Numbered from the stretch's first letter, positions 23,633 to 35,079 are shown. The stretch is DNA of 64,000 nt from Armillaria gallica (GCA_037576215.1 JBANDB010000009.1:1488001-1552000), one strand, 5' to 3'. Numbers and translations are program-made. The notes: generated from the letters alone by a model not told the origin.

Positions 23633-24211
23633 ATGGACAGCGACTGGGATGAAGAAGTGTCCTCGGATTTGCATGTGGGTGAAGCGGAATGGACCAAGAT
23701 GTCTTCAGAATTCACGACTGTATGTATAGACTTTATACTGAATTTATAACGACCGTCTGATTGAATTGCAGACCGGTACCGTGAGGGCATCATAACAGGC
23801 AAACAGGCCGCTTTACAAGAGGGATTCAACACCGAGTTCGCCCAGGTCGGTGTGCCCATAGGACGCGAACTAGGACTCCTCCGAGGCATTGCATCGGTCC
23901 TTGCTGCGTTTCTCTCTTCTATGTCAGACTCGGACTGGGAAGAGGCTCGAAGTATTTCCTCTGCATTGTCGAGCATACGATTCTCCGATATTGACGTCGA
24001 GGCAGAGGAGCATTTTGAGGATAGCGTAGTACCCGGACCAGAGGAGGGCGACGAGAAGAGGGAAATTGAGGATCTCGAGAATACACTGAATAGGCTGTCC
24101 ACTGCAAAGACTATCAAAGCTGACGAAGGACGGTCCACCCTGGAGGATATTCAGCAGCTAGAATGGCGCTTGAAGGATCTGATGGAAAGACTGAGCCTGG
24201 ACGTGGAGTGA
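23633..24211 (+). CDS. YAE1: Yae1-type protein, Fe-S cluster adaptor (Lto1-Yae1-Rli1 pathway)
   Basis: Starts MDSDWDEEVSSDLHVGE, with one intron, then the Yae1 signature YREGIITGKQAALQEGF and GVPIGRELGLLRG, in which glycines recur every four residues (the deca-GX3 pattern). In yeast, Yae1 with Lto1 brings the ABC protein Rli1 to the cytosolic Fe-S assembly machinery. An acidic linker and a C-terminal coiled coil (IEDLENTLNRLSTAK, LEWRLKDLMERLSLDVE) end at the TGA 24209-24211. Total about 175 residues, usual for Yae1. The reading frame requires the GTATAG donor at 23724 rather than the better GTATGT at 23720, with acceptor 23771. A decayed copy of its 3' half lies at 53395-53711 on the minus strand. 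Confidence 0.85.
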
Positions 24212-24893
24212 AGCAGACGTGTCTGTTAAGATTTTCTTACCAAATGGCGACCTCCAAGGATCCTAGTACTGCGTGGTAAGCTTCTACAATAGCATGTCCC
24301 GTAACTTTTCTGAATTCTCCGTTTTCCAGGAATATTACAGCTGGGAAGATGGAAGCGTGGGCTATCAGAGGCAAACGGCCAAGCCCTGGAACCAGACATT
24401 ACGAGGGTTAGCCTTGACGAAGATTGACGACTTTTCGTTGGGTAAGCGCATCTCTAGTACTTGTATTGCTTTTTCATGTGAATGATTTGTTCGTGAAGCA
24501 GCAAAGTAAGCAGAACTGGCTTGAACATTCTGAACGACAATGTCTTAACGACAGCGAACACAAGGTATCCCTCAAAGATCGAGTGCGAGCTACATACACC
24601 GTCGACGGTCGGATGTCAATGTGGTATCGATGCGATGCCGGTCATTCTCCCACCAGACAGCGAAGATGCTGCCTAGGATATCTTGCTCATCGAGCCGACA
24701 CCTAGGAGAAAATTGTCCTATTTTTACAAACACGCCTTGGCCCAATTTTAGGACGTGATCGAAGCACTGTGATATTTAAATCATCTCAAATACATGAGTA
24801 ACACGTTAAGCGCGTGTCCATTTTTCACGGGTTCAATTCCGACCTATTCTTTCATCTCCCGCCTTTCATCGCTTTTCCCCCCCACTCTCTAGG
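24212..24893 (+). repeat. Upstream flank of copy A, shared with copies B and C
   Basis: The 3' flank of YAE1 grades into the promoter of copy A. Matching stretches occur upstream of copy C (53150-53540 on the minus strand, over almost the whole length) and partly upstream of copy B (from about 30900). Shared landmarks are GTAAGC followed by ATTGCTTTTT, the word ACGCCTTG, and a block containing CACGGGTTCAATTCCGACC that is the same in all three. No coding frame is conserved here, so I take it as flanking DNA duplicated with the gene. Confidence 0.65.
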
Positions 24894-24963
24894 ACGCGTG
24901 AAACCCTTCGACGCGTCGTTCTCAGAGCAGTCAACGATCGAGGGAAGATCGGGGGGTATATAA
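24894..24963 (+). promoter_or_regulatory. Copy A core promoter: two ACGCGT boxes and TATATAA
   Basis: ACGCGT (MluI cell-cycle box sequence) at 24894-24899 and 24911-24916, then TATATAA at 24957-24963, 56 bp before the ATG at 25019. The same arrangement is found in copy B. In yeasts ACGCGT is bound by MBF for G1/S expression; applying this here is inference. Confidence 0.6.
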
Positions 24964-25018
24964 CCATCCATGGATCGGGAAATCCAACATTACTCGAACT
25001 TGAACCCAAACCGCCAAC

Positions 25019-27628
25019 ATGTTTCCTTGCTCGAGCTTCTCGCTCAGTACCCTTCTTGTCTTCGGTGTGTCCGTGTATCAGGCATCGATGCCCTCCACCG
25101 ACGTCAGTCGGAGGTGGGAGGTGCCTGTCCCTGCGGTCGTCTTCGACTACAGGGTAGATTGCGATACCAACGACAACACCGGCCTTCCCGAATGCAGTCC
25201 AATAGCCCCAGGCGTGATCAGCGGGCTCCTCGAGCCCATCGTGTTTGCGACCGTCGACCTTGGCAGCTCACCCCGCCTTTCCGACGACGATACTCCTTCC
25301 CAAGGTATCATCGGGAAGCTCCTGGAACCCGCCGTCGTCGAGATGGTCAGCACGGCCATCGTTGTCCAGACACCGGCAGCAACGACGCCCATCGACGATG
25401 CACCCAGGTTGGCTTCTGCCCCACACCAGTCAACGCGGTTATCGTTGAGGGTCGCCGGGGCTGAGTCCAACCTTAGGATGTTCAAGTCGCTGGCGGTATC
25501 CGCGTTTGTGGTCGTCGTAGTCGCCTCGCTTACCATGTTCTTCAAGCAAGCTTTGCGGTCATTCTATCATCGATTCTTCCAGTCCATCCCCATTCCTGCC
25601 TCTCGCCCGTGGCGTCATTCCTTCTTTGGCCAAAGCGCACAGGTGTCGGTCTTCACGATCATCACCATGGTCTTGATAAGCTTTGTTATGGGATTCCTCG
25701 CCCGGAGTGTTTCCTTTGAGAAAGTTTCCGCGGTCTTGGACACGCTCCATCCTCTGTTCGTCGACTTGTGCAGTTGTTTCGGAACGATAGCATCCTGCGT
25801 TATCGACTCGGCCGTGTCCGACATAGTTGAGGCACGTCTAGGAGGCGGATTTAGACAGGGCGAGGTGGTCGTAGAGGATATTTCATCATCGGAACAGGCA
25901 GATTCAGAACACGGCGGTAACCTCGAGGTGAGTTTCGTATATCATTTTCTGGAGTTCATTTTCTCATTGTTATACCTGCAGGCATCGGTCGATACGGCAT
26001 CACTGCCATCTGGAAGCGTCTGCAACGACACCGTTCAGCCCTCAAGGACATCCGTCAGCATCCAAGCTATGCCTGAAGTACATGAGGTCAAGGTCAGGAT
26101 GGATATCCGGCATCTTTGATGCAGGGACTAACATCGTGCGTCTCAGAACGTTTCGGTTGGTACCGACCCGGTCTCAAGGGTGTCTGTTAGTATTCAGTGT
26201 TCATTGGCGCCGGCGGAAAAGAAGGTAAGCGTGTCCATTCCACACCTTTGGTGCACCGACTAACATGGCACGTCTCATAGAATGTTTTCGCTCCTGGCGA
26301 GAGTCGGGACAGTCTTTACGCCACGGCGGCAGAGGGCAGTTCACGATCCCAGACGATGGCTGCTCCCGAGGTCTTTTCGGTCCCGAGGGTCACTAGTATC
26401 TGCGTAAGTGCACCACAGAATGCATCTATAGCGGTCACTGAGTTGCGTGTTCTCAGAACCTATATACTATGGCACCGACAATTTCGTTCCCTTCCGTTGA
26501 TGATCTCGCGAACACAACGGCGTTTGAGCATTTGCGGCGAGAAGTCCGGGTCTTAGGGGAGACTGGTGTAAGGCTTTCGAACTGCTCTGGGGAATGAATA
26601 TACTAATGTGTTACGGCTTACAGATGAATTCACCGTCGCTTTCTGCGTCGGCACTGGGGACACCGTGTCCATCACCATCGACCTCGACCTCGGCGCCGCG
26701 AAGGCGTGTTCAGAGAAATGGAGGGTTCGAGTACTTTGATCCCGATTTTGGCCCGGATGCAAGGGTGAGTACCGATATGAAGCACGTCGATGTCCACAAA
26801 TTCTCATTATTCGATTTTCAGCACCTATGGGCCCGAGAATTCTGGTACCTCTTTCTAAGGAACGATGAGCTGATCGGGACGGTTTATAACTCGCTGTTAC
26901 CCCTTCACTGGGACGAGAATGCCACCGATGAGGACAAGTCCAAGATGGAGATGGGTGAGCAACTGGTGAGCACTGTCAGTTACATTCTGTGGTTTCCCTC
27001 CTGACAGTCAATGTCGTGTAGGTGCGCTCGTATGCTCGGCGTCTGTCGGAGCACGCATCAAATCCGATCTTGCGACTTCCAGGTAACGTTCTTCCGGAGG
27101 ATGATGATGATGACAATGAATCGTCAGTCGTGTCGGCGGAAGACCAGCATACTATTGAGACATCAGTCTCTTCGACCGGTTCAATCGCCATTCGCTCCCC
27201 TTCTCCATTCGTGCGCCCATCAAACCCCCAGTCGCGGTTCTTGGATTCGTCAGGCGAGGAATCGGTGACTGCGCCTACCGTCCACAAGGCTACCCCTTTG
27301 CCATCCAGGAGACGACCAGCATTGGCTCAGATTAGCAATGCGCCCCGTACCGGCCGACCCTCGCCATCTAGGACCCCGATGAAAGTTGGACGAGTTCAAG
27401 GAGTGGAGCAAGGCGTACCCACGCCGCCTCCCTCTTTGCGACCGAAGCTGGCGAAACGAGCGGGTCGTTTCCCTCTCACGGCGCCGACAACGCGCCTCAA
27501 GGATGAAAGCGACTCCCCTACCCGTCCAGCACGCCGTTCTGTGAGTCTTCATTTCACTGACTATGTTTTCGCAATTCTGATCTTGTTCTCAGCCTCCTTC
27601 TTCCAAATTCCCTCGATGGAGAGGCTAG
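25019..27628 (+). CDS. Copy A: unknown membrane protein of a three-copy family
   Basis: Nine exons by eye: 25019-25927, 25982-26092, 26147-26224, 26281-26403, 26457-26567, 26624-26764, 26822-26965, 27022-27540 and 27593-27628. All eight introns are 52-57 nt with GT-AG ends and keep frame, giving about 723 residues. The start MFPCSSFSLSTLLVFGVSVY looks like a signal peptide. An ectodomain of ~130 residues contains GVISGLLEP and GIIGKLLEP, an internal repeat. Two membrane segments follow (VSAFVVVVVASLTMFF and VFTIITMVLISFVMGFLA). The rest is a long Ser/Pro/Arg-rich tail with one folded-looking exon (HLWAREFWYLFLRNDELI). I do not recognise a domain. The stop is at the same place in A and B (TAG) and C (TAA), which supports it. 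The paralogue in tandem is 6437 bp downstream. Confidence 0.8.
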
Positions 27629-28500
27629 ACCGAAACTTTAGCGAACGCATCGAGATGACGAGGATGTCATCACACACCTACTACGTTGCCGCGTTGGGAT
27701 CCAAGGGACGATCAGCGGTGCATTGGGGTCGACGGGCTTTGATGCATGCGGCTGGTCACCGGGGGAGGATTGGTTCGCTGACGAGCTTACTGGTCCTTCC
27801 TCTATCCCTGGTAGATGAGGAACATTGGAGACGGTGGTGGTCGACGGGCCATCACCGTTCTCTGATGGACCTCGGAGGGACCGTTGACTGCCGACGGGTG
27901 GTCAACGAGTTCTGTTCCCCTATATCCTTTCCCTTCGCGTGCACAACAGACTATTACATCCTTCGACATCCTCATCTTTTGCGTCTTCTTGGTTTTCGGT
28001 TCCGCCCTGGTCATCATCGGTATTTGGTTCTCGGTTAGGACATCTGCGCGGCAAGCTCTCGGTCGACATTCGATCCTCCTCCAGCCTATATCCTTATTCT
28101 TATTTATTGCATTTCTACCCCGTATACCCTTTTCTCTTCCGTCTCTTCATCTTCTTTTTCTTTTTCCTCAAATATCACAGCCTATACCTCGCCAATTTGC
28201 ATATCTCTCCTTCGAGGTCAGCCTATCATCAACCCATTCCTAGACCCATATCTCTTCGGGATTTTCTTGATATACCCATTTCTCTTCTGTCTTTCCGATC
28301 TTCTCTTTCTGTCTTTCTGTCTTTCCTCAAACACACCACAGCCTATACCTCGCCAACTTGCATATTTCTTCTTCGAGGTCAGCTTATCATGATCACATTT
28401 CTATACCCATATTTCCTCGTGATCTTTGGATTTTCTTTTGTCATTATTTCGGGGTCTTGCGAATATTATCTTTCTTTTCGTCACCAACCATCTACTAAGT
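27629..28500 (+). repeat. Conserved tail after copy A, with ~160-bp tandem repeat
   Basis: About 0.9 kb after the stop codon is conserved in all three copies. It includes a pyrimidine-rich imperfect tandem repeat: the word CCTATACCTCGCCAA begins at 28181 and again at 28342 (period 161). Open frames run through it and one encodes a membrane-like stretch, but frames shift between copies, so no protein is claimed. It may be a long 3' UTR or the remnant of a second gene. Confidence 0.55.
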
Positions 28501-29290
28501 TGAACAGCATTCAAGCGCGATCCTCAACGCTTAGCGCTCAGCCTCGAGTAAGTAGTAGTATTTCAGGCTGCATTATTTGTGTCCGCCTATTCGCAAAGCC
28601 ACTGTTCCCTTCTACATCTTTCGTCCGCAAGTTAAAACGATGTTTTCGCTCGCTCGAGAGCTGTATTTGTCGACTGTTATCATGTAAAGCAGGACGGCGT
28701 GGGACGGGGGCCGCCCGGACACCTGTACAAGGCTGAGGCGATATCGATGACATCCTGGCCTGCCGTTTTCCAAACTAAGACTAGTCACTTCGCCCCTTAC
28801 CATGAGGAAATTGGTTTAGCCAAATTCTTCAGGCTCTCACCTCGATTAATGCTGAATTTTGATGTCTCTCTGTAAAGCATTCATCACAATCCACGCTGTC
28901 CTGGCACATCAAACTCACTATTGTTCTACTCAAATGCACGACATCGGGAGTCAATGTTCAACTCATTTGTCTCTAGACTTGACAGCGCTGAAGCATAAAA
29001 TCGGATCTCCGTTTTACCGTTTCTTTCTCTTCTTTCTCAATGATGGTGTATCATACTTCTTGAGGCGACTCAACTTGCAGATACGTACCCTCGAAATGGG
29101 ACTTGAATTTGAGAATCTTTGAAAACGAAATATATAGTCACGACCCATCAATATATGTACGGTAGTGAGTATACAGCAAAGTAGGATCATTCGCAGAAAG
29201 CAATTGAAAACAGCAAGACCGATAGCAATGGACAACACAAAAGGAAATGATAGCAACAATCAAGAGGGTGTTACAAAGATGATAAAATAA
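28501..29290. other. Spacer after copy A
   Basis: About 800 bp. No gene, shared block or repeat recognised. Confidence 0.4.
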
Positions 29291-29299
29291 GAGGGCTTA

Positions 29300-29790
29300 G
29301 ACCGCATTAGCAGAACGACCAGGGTGCTCAAACCCTCCCAACCTCCTCTAAAGCTCACGCAAGCGAGTCTCTGCGTCCTGGCGAGCAGCTTCTGCTCGAC
29401 GGCGACCTTCTTCAGCCTCATGACGAGCATCATCGTGAAGAGCCTAGACGTCCTATCAGACAGGCTTGCTCGAAAGATCGGGATTATGCTCACCTGTTTC
29501 AATTCGGCCCATTCTTCGTCCTCTGTAGCCTTTTCCGACTCCCACTAGGCCTTCACTGTCTCTGGTGACTGACTGAATTCCATCGTCATGAGAACGTCGA
29601 ACTGTACTGCAACGTCGCGTCTGTTAGGCAGAATGATGAGCCTGTCGAGAGCGTCGGGAGGATATCCCTTGGTGGTTATCTTGACTTTGGCGATAGAGCG
29701 ATGGGTACGGCTCGGAGTGTGCCACGCAGTAGGAGTCGTCAATAAATATACTTGCTCAGGAATCTTGTTCGAATATGTACGCGCCGCCAA
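29300..29790 (-). pseudogene. Relic of a coiled-coil protein gene (relative of 58185-59140)
   Basis: On the minus strand, KGYPPDALDRLIILPNRRD matches KGDPPDVLDRLVIFPNKEA at 58390, and QSPETVKA, stop, WESEKATEDEEWAELKQ matches KSPETIKAQWEAGRSAEDKE at 58725. A GT-AG intron (about 29450-29500) then leads to a coiled-coil end, EAEEGRRRAEAARQDAETRL, and a stop. The block between the two matches (about 90 residues in the relative) is missing, and a stop codon interrupts the second match, so the gene is dead. The family occurs widely in basidiomycetes as I recall, but I know no function for it. Confidence 0.55.
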
Positions 29791-30042
29791 TCGGCCCAGA
29801 TAAAAAACTACTGTCATGTAAGACGTCGTTCAAGTCGCCAGTAATTCCTTGAGAATCCTCGGTTTCATCTTGGCGGATGTCAGACTCTGTTTCCATAGTC
29901 ATGAACCAGTAATGCACCGGCTGCAGTTTGAAGGTTGCATACGACGCGTTGCATGCCAAATATAGGCATCATTTTACGGACGTGCCTATGACTAACTCTG
30001 GTGATGTTTGTCGGCGCGTTGAAACGAGACCGATAAGAGACA

Positions 30043-30900
30043 GTGGTGTACCCACATCTGGACGAGCTCATCAAGGGTTGCATCGAGCTACCGAGTCAAG
30101 TGGCTGGTGAGGGACCGGGCATCAAACTGACCTGTGGCATAGCCACTATGTCTTTCTTAAACGCTCACTTGCTAGCCGCAGCTCCATCTCAACCACCTTC
30201 TGTCCTTCCTTCAACAAATTGTAGAAGCAAGTTTATGCTCATATCAAACTCTTTTGCTCTCCTCCTGGGCCTACGACTGCGAAAAGTCTACCTTGAGTTG
30301 GCTCAATGCTACAGGAAGAGATTCTTCCGGGCATCATTCGTGCCTGCGTGGCATTGATACCTGAACAGATCCGACCTCCGTGGATCCTTCTTCCACTTGA
30401 AAATGAGGTTTGCAGCCTTATCCCGAGATCAGCGCTGTAAAGTTACGACCAAATTTTGGAAAATTTCTAGGAAGGCTTAATGCGTCTACCAAAATCGGTC
30501 TATGCACCTTACTACTCTTCGCACAGGGTGGTCTACTTGGCTATCGGATATAGCAGAAAGCATCGGAGTGTGCGTCGCCCGGTGACTATGATGCAGTCTT
30601 GAACCTTTCATGGGTCGTTGGTATGCGAACACATGATACTGTCGCTGCGATTGAACTTGAAATTTTTATACAGATCCATGCATGGCCTCCCAGCATTAAC
30701 ACGGGACGGCAAGTACCTGCAGCTTCTCCAGCGAAGGATTGTAAGGTACGCATACGCAATGACATGCTCCGTAACACTACTCAGTCCTCCCTGTGCCAGA
30801 AATGTTGCAGCGGGCGGTACCGAAGTTTTCCCTGTTACAAGCTATCAAGGCCTACAACGTGGCCACTGGCATTTTGCAATATGATGGTATGTCCCGAGTA
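30043..30900 (+). pseudogene. Module D, decayed gene fragment 1
   Basis: Exon-like pieces joined by an intron-like stretch: YPHLDELIKGCIELPSQVA, GT-AG gap, PQLHLNHLLSFLQQIVEA, then WAYDCEKSTLSWLNATGR and LQEEILPGIIRACVALIP, followed by frame breaks and a last matching block ending near 30750. The same series in degenerate form is at 53720-54530 on the minus strand, and a short piece is at 35080-35195. The family is not recognised; it looks helical. Frame shifts and stops show it is not functional. Confidence 0.45.
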
Positions 30901-31331
30901 AAGAGAGCTATTCTTGATAAAGATTAAAGCTACTTCATGGGGTAAGCACATTCCTAGTATCTATATTGCTTTTTTTCACGCGACTAATCTTCCGGTGAAG
31001 TCTGTAAACCCGCTATGGACTGAACATTCCGAGCAAGGATGTCCCTGCGACGTCGAGCAGTGCTCCATGCCAGTATCGCATTCAATACGATACCAGACAC
31101 AGCGGTGACCGTGCTGCCCGGCGATATTCCGCTCATCGCCTAGGACGATGTTGTTCTAGTTTTGTAGGCACGCCTTGTCCCGATGTCGGGACGTGATCGA
31201 AACACTGTGATATCTAAATCGCCTCAAGCACATGAGTAACACGCTCAATACGCGTCTGGCTTTCACGGGTTCAATTCCGACCTATTTTTTCATCTCCCGC
31301 CTTTCAACGCATCTCTTCTCTGCACTCTACG
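30900..31331 (+). repeat. Upstream flank of copy B
   Basis: Homologous to the flanks of copies A and C from the GGGGTAAGCAC block at about 30940 onwards, including the CACGGGTTCAATTCCGACC block. Unlike C, no trace of YAE1 is seen here. Confidence 0.55.
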
Positions 31332-31400
31332 ACGCGTGAAACTCTTCGACGCGTCGGTCTCGGAGCAGTCAATGATCGAGGGAAGATCGGGGGTATATAA
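31332..31400 (+). promoter_or_regulatory. Copy B core promoter: two ACGCGT boxes and TATATAA
   Basis: ACGCGT at 31332-31337 and 31349-31354, TATATAA at 31394-31400, 56 bp before the ATG at 31456: the same layout and spacing as copy A. Confidence 0.6.
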
Positions 31401-31455
31401 CTAGGCATGGATCGGGAAATCCAACATTACTCGAACTTGAACCCAAACCACCAAA

Positions 31456-34092
31456 ATGTTTCCTTGCTCGAGCTTCTCGCTCAGCACCTTTCTCTATGTG
31501 CTGGGATACTCGGTATATCAGGCATCGATTCCCTCCACCGACGTCAGTCGGAGGTGGGAGGCGCCTGTCCCTGTGGTCGTCTTCGACTACAGGGTACCGG
31601 GCAATACCAGCGACGACCTCGACCTTCCCGAATACAATTCAATCACCCCAGGCGTCATCAGTGGCCTCCTCGAGCCCGTTGTCTTGGTGCACACTAACCT
31701 GGACAGCCTAACCCGCCTTCCCGACGACGTAGAAATCGTCGTGGGTGATGCTGGTCCCCAAGGTATCATCAGACAGCTGCTGGAACCCGCTGTCATCGAG
31801 ACGGTCAACGCGGTCGCTGTTGTCCAGGTGACACCTGCAACGACGACGCCTATCGACGACACGCCTAGGTCGGCTTCTGTTCCACGCCAGCCAACGCGGT
31901 CATCGTCCAGGGTCGCCCGGGCTCAATCCAACCTTAGGATGTTCAAGTCGCTGGCGGTATCCGCATTCGTGGTCGTCGTGGTCGCCTCGCTTGCCATGGT
32001 CTTCAAGCAAGCTTTGCGGTCATTCCATCATCGATTCTTCCAGTCCATCCCCATTCCTGCCTCTCGCCCGTGGCGTCATTCCTTGCTTTGCTCAAGCGCA
32101 CAGCTGTCAGTCTTCACGATCATCACCATGGTCTTGATAAGCTTTGCTATGGGTTTCCTCGCCCGGAGTGTCTCCTTCGAGAAACTTTCCGCCGTCTTGG
32201 ACACGCTCCATCCTCTGTTCGTCGACTTGTGCAGCTGCTTGGGAACGATAGCATCCTGCGTTATCGAGTCTGGTGTGACCAACATAGTTGACGCACGTCT
32301 GGGAGGCGGATTTAGACAAGGCGAGGTGGTCGTGGAAGATGTCATATTATCGGAACAGGCAGATTCAGAACACGGCGGTAATCTCGAGGTGTGTTTCGTA
32401 TATCATTGTCTGGAGCACGTTTTCTTATTGTTATATCTGCAGGCATCGGTCGATACAGCATCACTGCCGTCTGGAAGCGTCTGCAACGATGCCGTTCAGC
32501 CCTCAAGGACGTCCGTCAGCATCCAAGCTATGCCTGAAGTACATGAAGTCAAGGTAGGGATGCATATCCGACGTCTTTGATGCAGGGACTAACATTGCGC
32601 GTCTTATAGAGCGTTTCCGTTGGTACCGACCCGGTCTTAAGGACGTCTATTGGTGTTCAGTGTGCATTGGCACCTGAGGAATCAAAGGTAAGCATGCCTA
32701 TTCCACACCTTTGGTGCAGCGACTAACATAGCACGTCTCATAGAACGTTTTCGCTCCTGGCGAGAGTCGGGACAGTCTTTACGCCACGGCGGCAGAGGGC
32801 AGTTCACGATCCCAGACGATGGCTGATCCCGAGGTCTTTTCGGTCCCGAGGGTCACTAGTATCTGCGTAAGTGCACCACAGAATGCATCTATGGCGGTCA
32901 CTGAGTTGCGTGTTCTTAGAACTTATACACGATGGCTCCGACGATCTCATTCCCTTCTGTTGACAATCTCGCCAACACGACAGAGTTTGAGCGTTTGCGG
33001 CGAGAAGTCTGGGTCTTAGGGGAGACTGATGGTGTAAGGTTTTCGAAGTGCTCTGGGGAATGAATATACTAATGTGTTACGGCTTACAGATGAATTCACC
33101 GTCGCTTTCTGCGTCTGCACTGGGGACACCGTGTCCATCACCATCGACCTCGACCTCGACCGCGACGCCGCGAAGGCAGAGAAATGGAGGATTCGAGTAC
33201 TTCGATCCTGATTTTGGCCCGGATGCAAGGGTGAGTGCGGATATGAAGCACGTCGATGTCGACGAATTCTCATTATCCAATTTTCAGCATTTATGGGCAC
33301 GAGAGTTCTGGTACCTCTTTCTAAGGAACGATGAGCTGATCAAGACTGTTTACGGCTCGCTGTTACCCCTTCACTGGGACGAAAATGCCACCGATGAGGA
33401 CAAGTCCAAGATGGAGATCGGTGAACAACTGGTGAGCACTGTCAGTCACATTCTGTGGTTTCCCTCCTGACAGTCAATGTTGTGTAGGTGCGCTCGTATG
33501 CTCGACGTTTGTCGGAGCATGCGACGAATCCGATCTTGCGGCTTCCAGGTAACGTTCTTCCAGAGGATGATGATGATGACAATGAATCGTCGGTCGGGTC
33601 GGCGGAGGACCAGCCTACTATTGAGACATCGGTGTCTTCGGCCGCCTCAATCGTCATTCGCTCCCCTTCTCCATTCGTGCGCCCATCGAACCCCCAGTCG
33701 CGCTCCTTGGACTCCTCAGGCGAGGGATCGGTGACTGCGCCTATCGTCCGCAAGGCTATGCCTTCGCCATCCAGGAGGCGACCGGCATTGGCTCAGATCA
33801 GCAATGCACCCCGTACTGGCCGACCCTCGCCTTCCCGGACCCCGATGAAGGTTGGACGAGCTCAAGGAGTTGAGCAATGCGTACCCACGCCGCCTCCCTC
33901 TGTGCGACCGAAGCTGGCCAAACATGGGAGTCGTTTCCCTCTCATCGCGCCGACAACGCGCCTCAAGGATGAAAGCGACTCCCCTACCCGTCCAGCACGC
34001 CGTTGTGTGAGTCTTCTTTTCACTGACCGTTTTCGCAATTCTGATCTTGTTCTCAGCCTCCTTCCTCCAAGTTCCCTCGATGGAGAGGCTAG
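31456..34092 (+). CDS. Copy B: unknown membrane protein of a three-copy family
   Basis: Exons 31456-32388, 32443-32553, 32610-32687, 32744-32866, 32920-33033, 33090-33230, 33288-33431, 33488-34006 and 34057-34092; frame is kept throughout, giving about 732 residues. Layout as in copy A: signal peptide, ectodomain with GVISGLLEP and GIIRQLLEP, membrane segments VSAFVVVVVASLAMVF and VFTIITMVLISFAMGFLA, Ser/Pro tail, end PPSSKFPRWRG. The first exon is 8 codons longer than in A, with a DVEIVVGDAGP insertion, and exon 5 has one extra codon. No break was seen, so it is probably functional. The function is unknown; the overall form (short ectodomain, two membrane passes, long disordered tail) suits a sensor or anchor, but that is a guess. 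Confidence 0.8.
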
Positions 34093-34960
34093 ACTGAAAC
34101 TTCAGCGAACGCATCGAGATGACGAGGATGTCATCATATACACCTACTACGTTGCCGCGTTGGGACCCAAGGGATGATCGGCGGTGCATTGGGGTCGACG
34201 GGCTTTGATGCATGCGGCTGGTCACCGGAGGAGGATTGGTTCGCTGACGAGCTTACTGGTCCTTCCTCTATCCCTGGTAGATGAGGAACGTTGGAGACGG
34301 TGGTGGTCGACGGGCCATCACCGTTCTCTGATGGACCTCGGAGGGACCGTTGACTGCCGACGGGTGGTCAACGAGTTCTGTTCCCCTATATCCTTTCCCT
34401 TCGCGTGCACGACATACTATTACATCCTTCGACATCCTCGTCATCTCCAGCGTCTCCTTGGTTTTCGGTTTCGCCAACGTCATCATCGGTATTTGGGTCA
34501 CGGTTAGGACATCCACGCGGCATAGCTCTCGGTCGACATTTGATCCTCCCCCAGCCTATATCATTATTCTTATTTATTGCATTCCTACCCCATATACCCT
34601 CTTCTCTTCCGTCTTCTCGGTCTTCTCTCTTTCTTTTTCCTTGACCATATCACAACCTATACCTCGCCAATTTGCATATTTCTCCTTCGAGGTCAGCCTA
34701 TCATCAACCCATTCCTAGACCCATGTCTCTTCAGGATTTTCTTGATGTACCCTTTTCTTCTCTGTCTTTCCGGCCTTCTCTTTCTCTCTTCCTCAAACAC
34801 CGCAGCCTATACCTCGCCAACTTGCATATTTTTTCTTCGAGGTCAGCCTATCATGATCACATTTCTATACCCATATTTCCTTGTGATCTTTGGATTTCTT
34901 TTGGTCTTTACTTCTGGCTCTTGCGAATATTATCTTTCTTTGTGTCATCAACCGTCTGCT
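34093..34960 (+). repeat. Conserved tail after copy B, with ~150-bp tandem repeat
   Basis: Counterpart of the tail after copy A. The CCTATACCTCGCCAA word starts at 34656 and 34806 (period 150). A 2-nt length difference near 34135 shifts the frame relative to copies A and C, which argues against a conserved protein. Confidence 0.55.
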
Positions 34961-35079
34961 AGGTTCGATTGCGTTCAAAATTCGAACAAGATTAATCTCA
35001 GGTTTGAGCAAATTGGCATTTTGTATCATCTTTGCAACATAACATTAGTCCTGAATATGACGCATCGGTTCTAAGTGAT

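Noticed and set aside
24825..24850. tRNA-like B box (GGGTTCAATTCC) repeated upstream of copies A, B and C
   Set aside because: The bases flanking the loop do not form the five-pair T stem, and no acceptor stem or A box fits; it is simply part of the duplicated flank.
24970..25464. Open frame of 164 residues overlapping the start of copy A (also at 31407 and 52847)
   Set aside because: It is in another frame over exon 1 DNA; it is conserved only because the DNA is duplicated, and it lacks the signal peptide and downstream exon continuity.
27884..28736. Long open frames in the tail of copy A, with a membrane-like stretch
   Set aside because: Frames disagree between copies A, B and C and depend on non-ATG starts; treated as conserved non-coding or decayed DNA.
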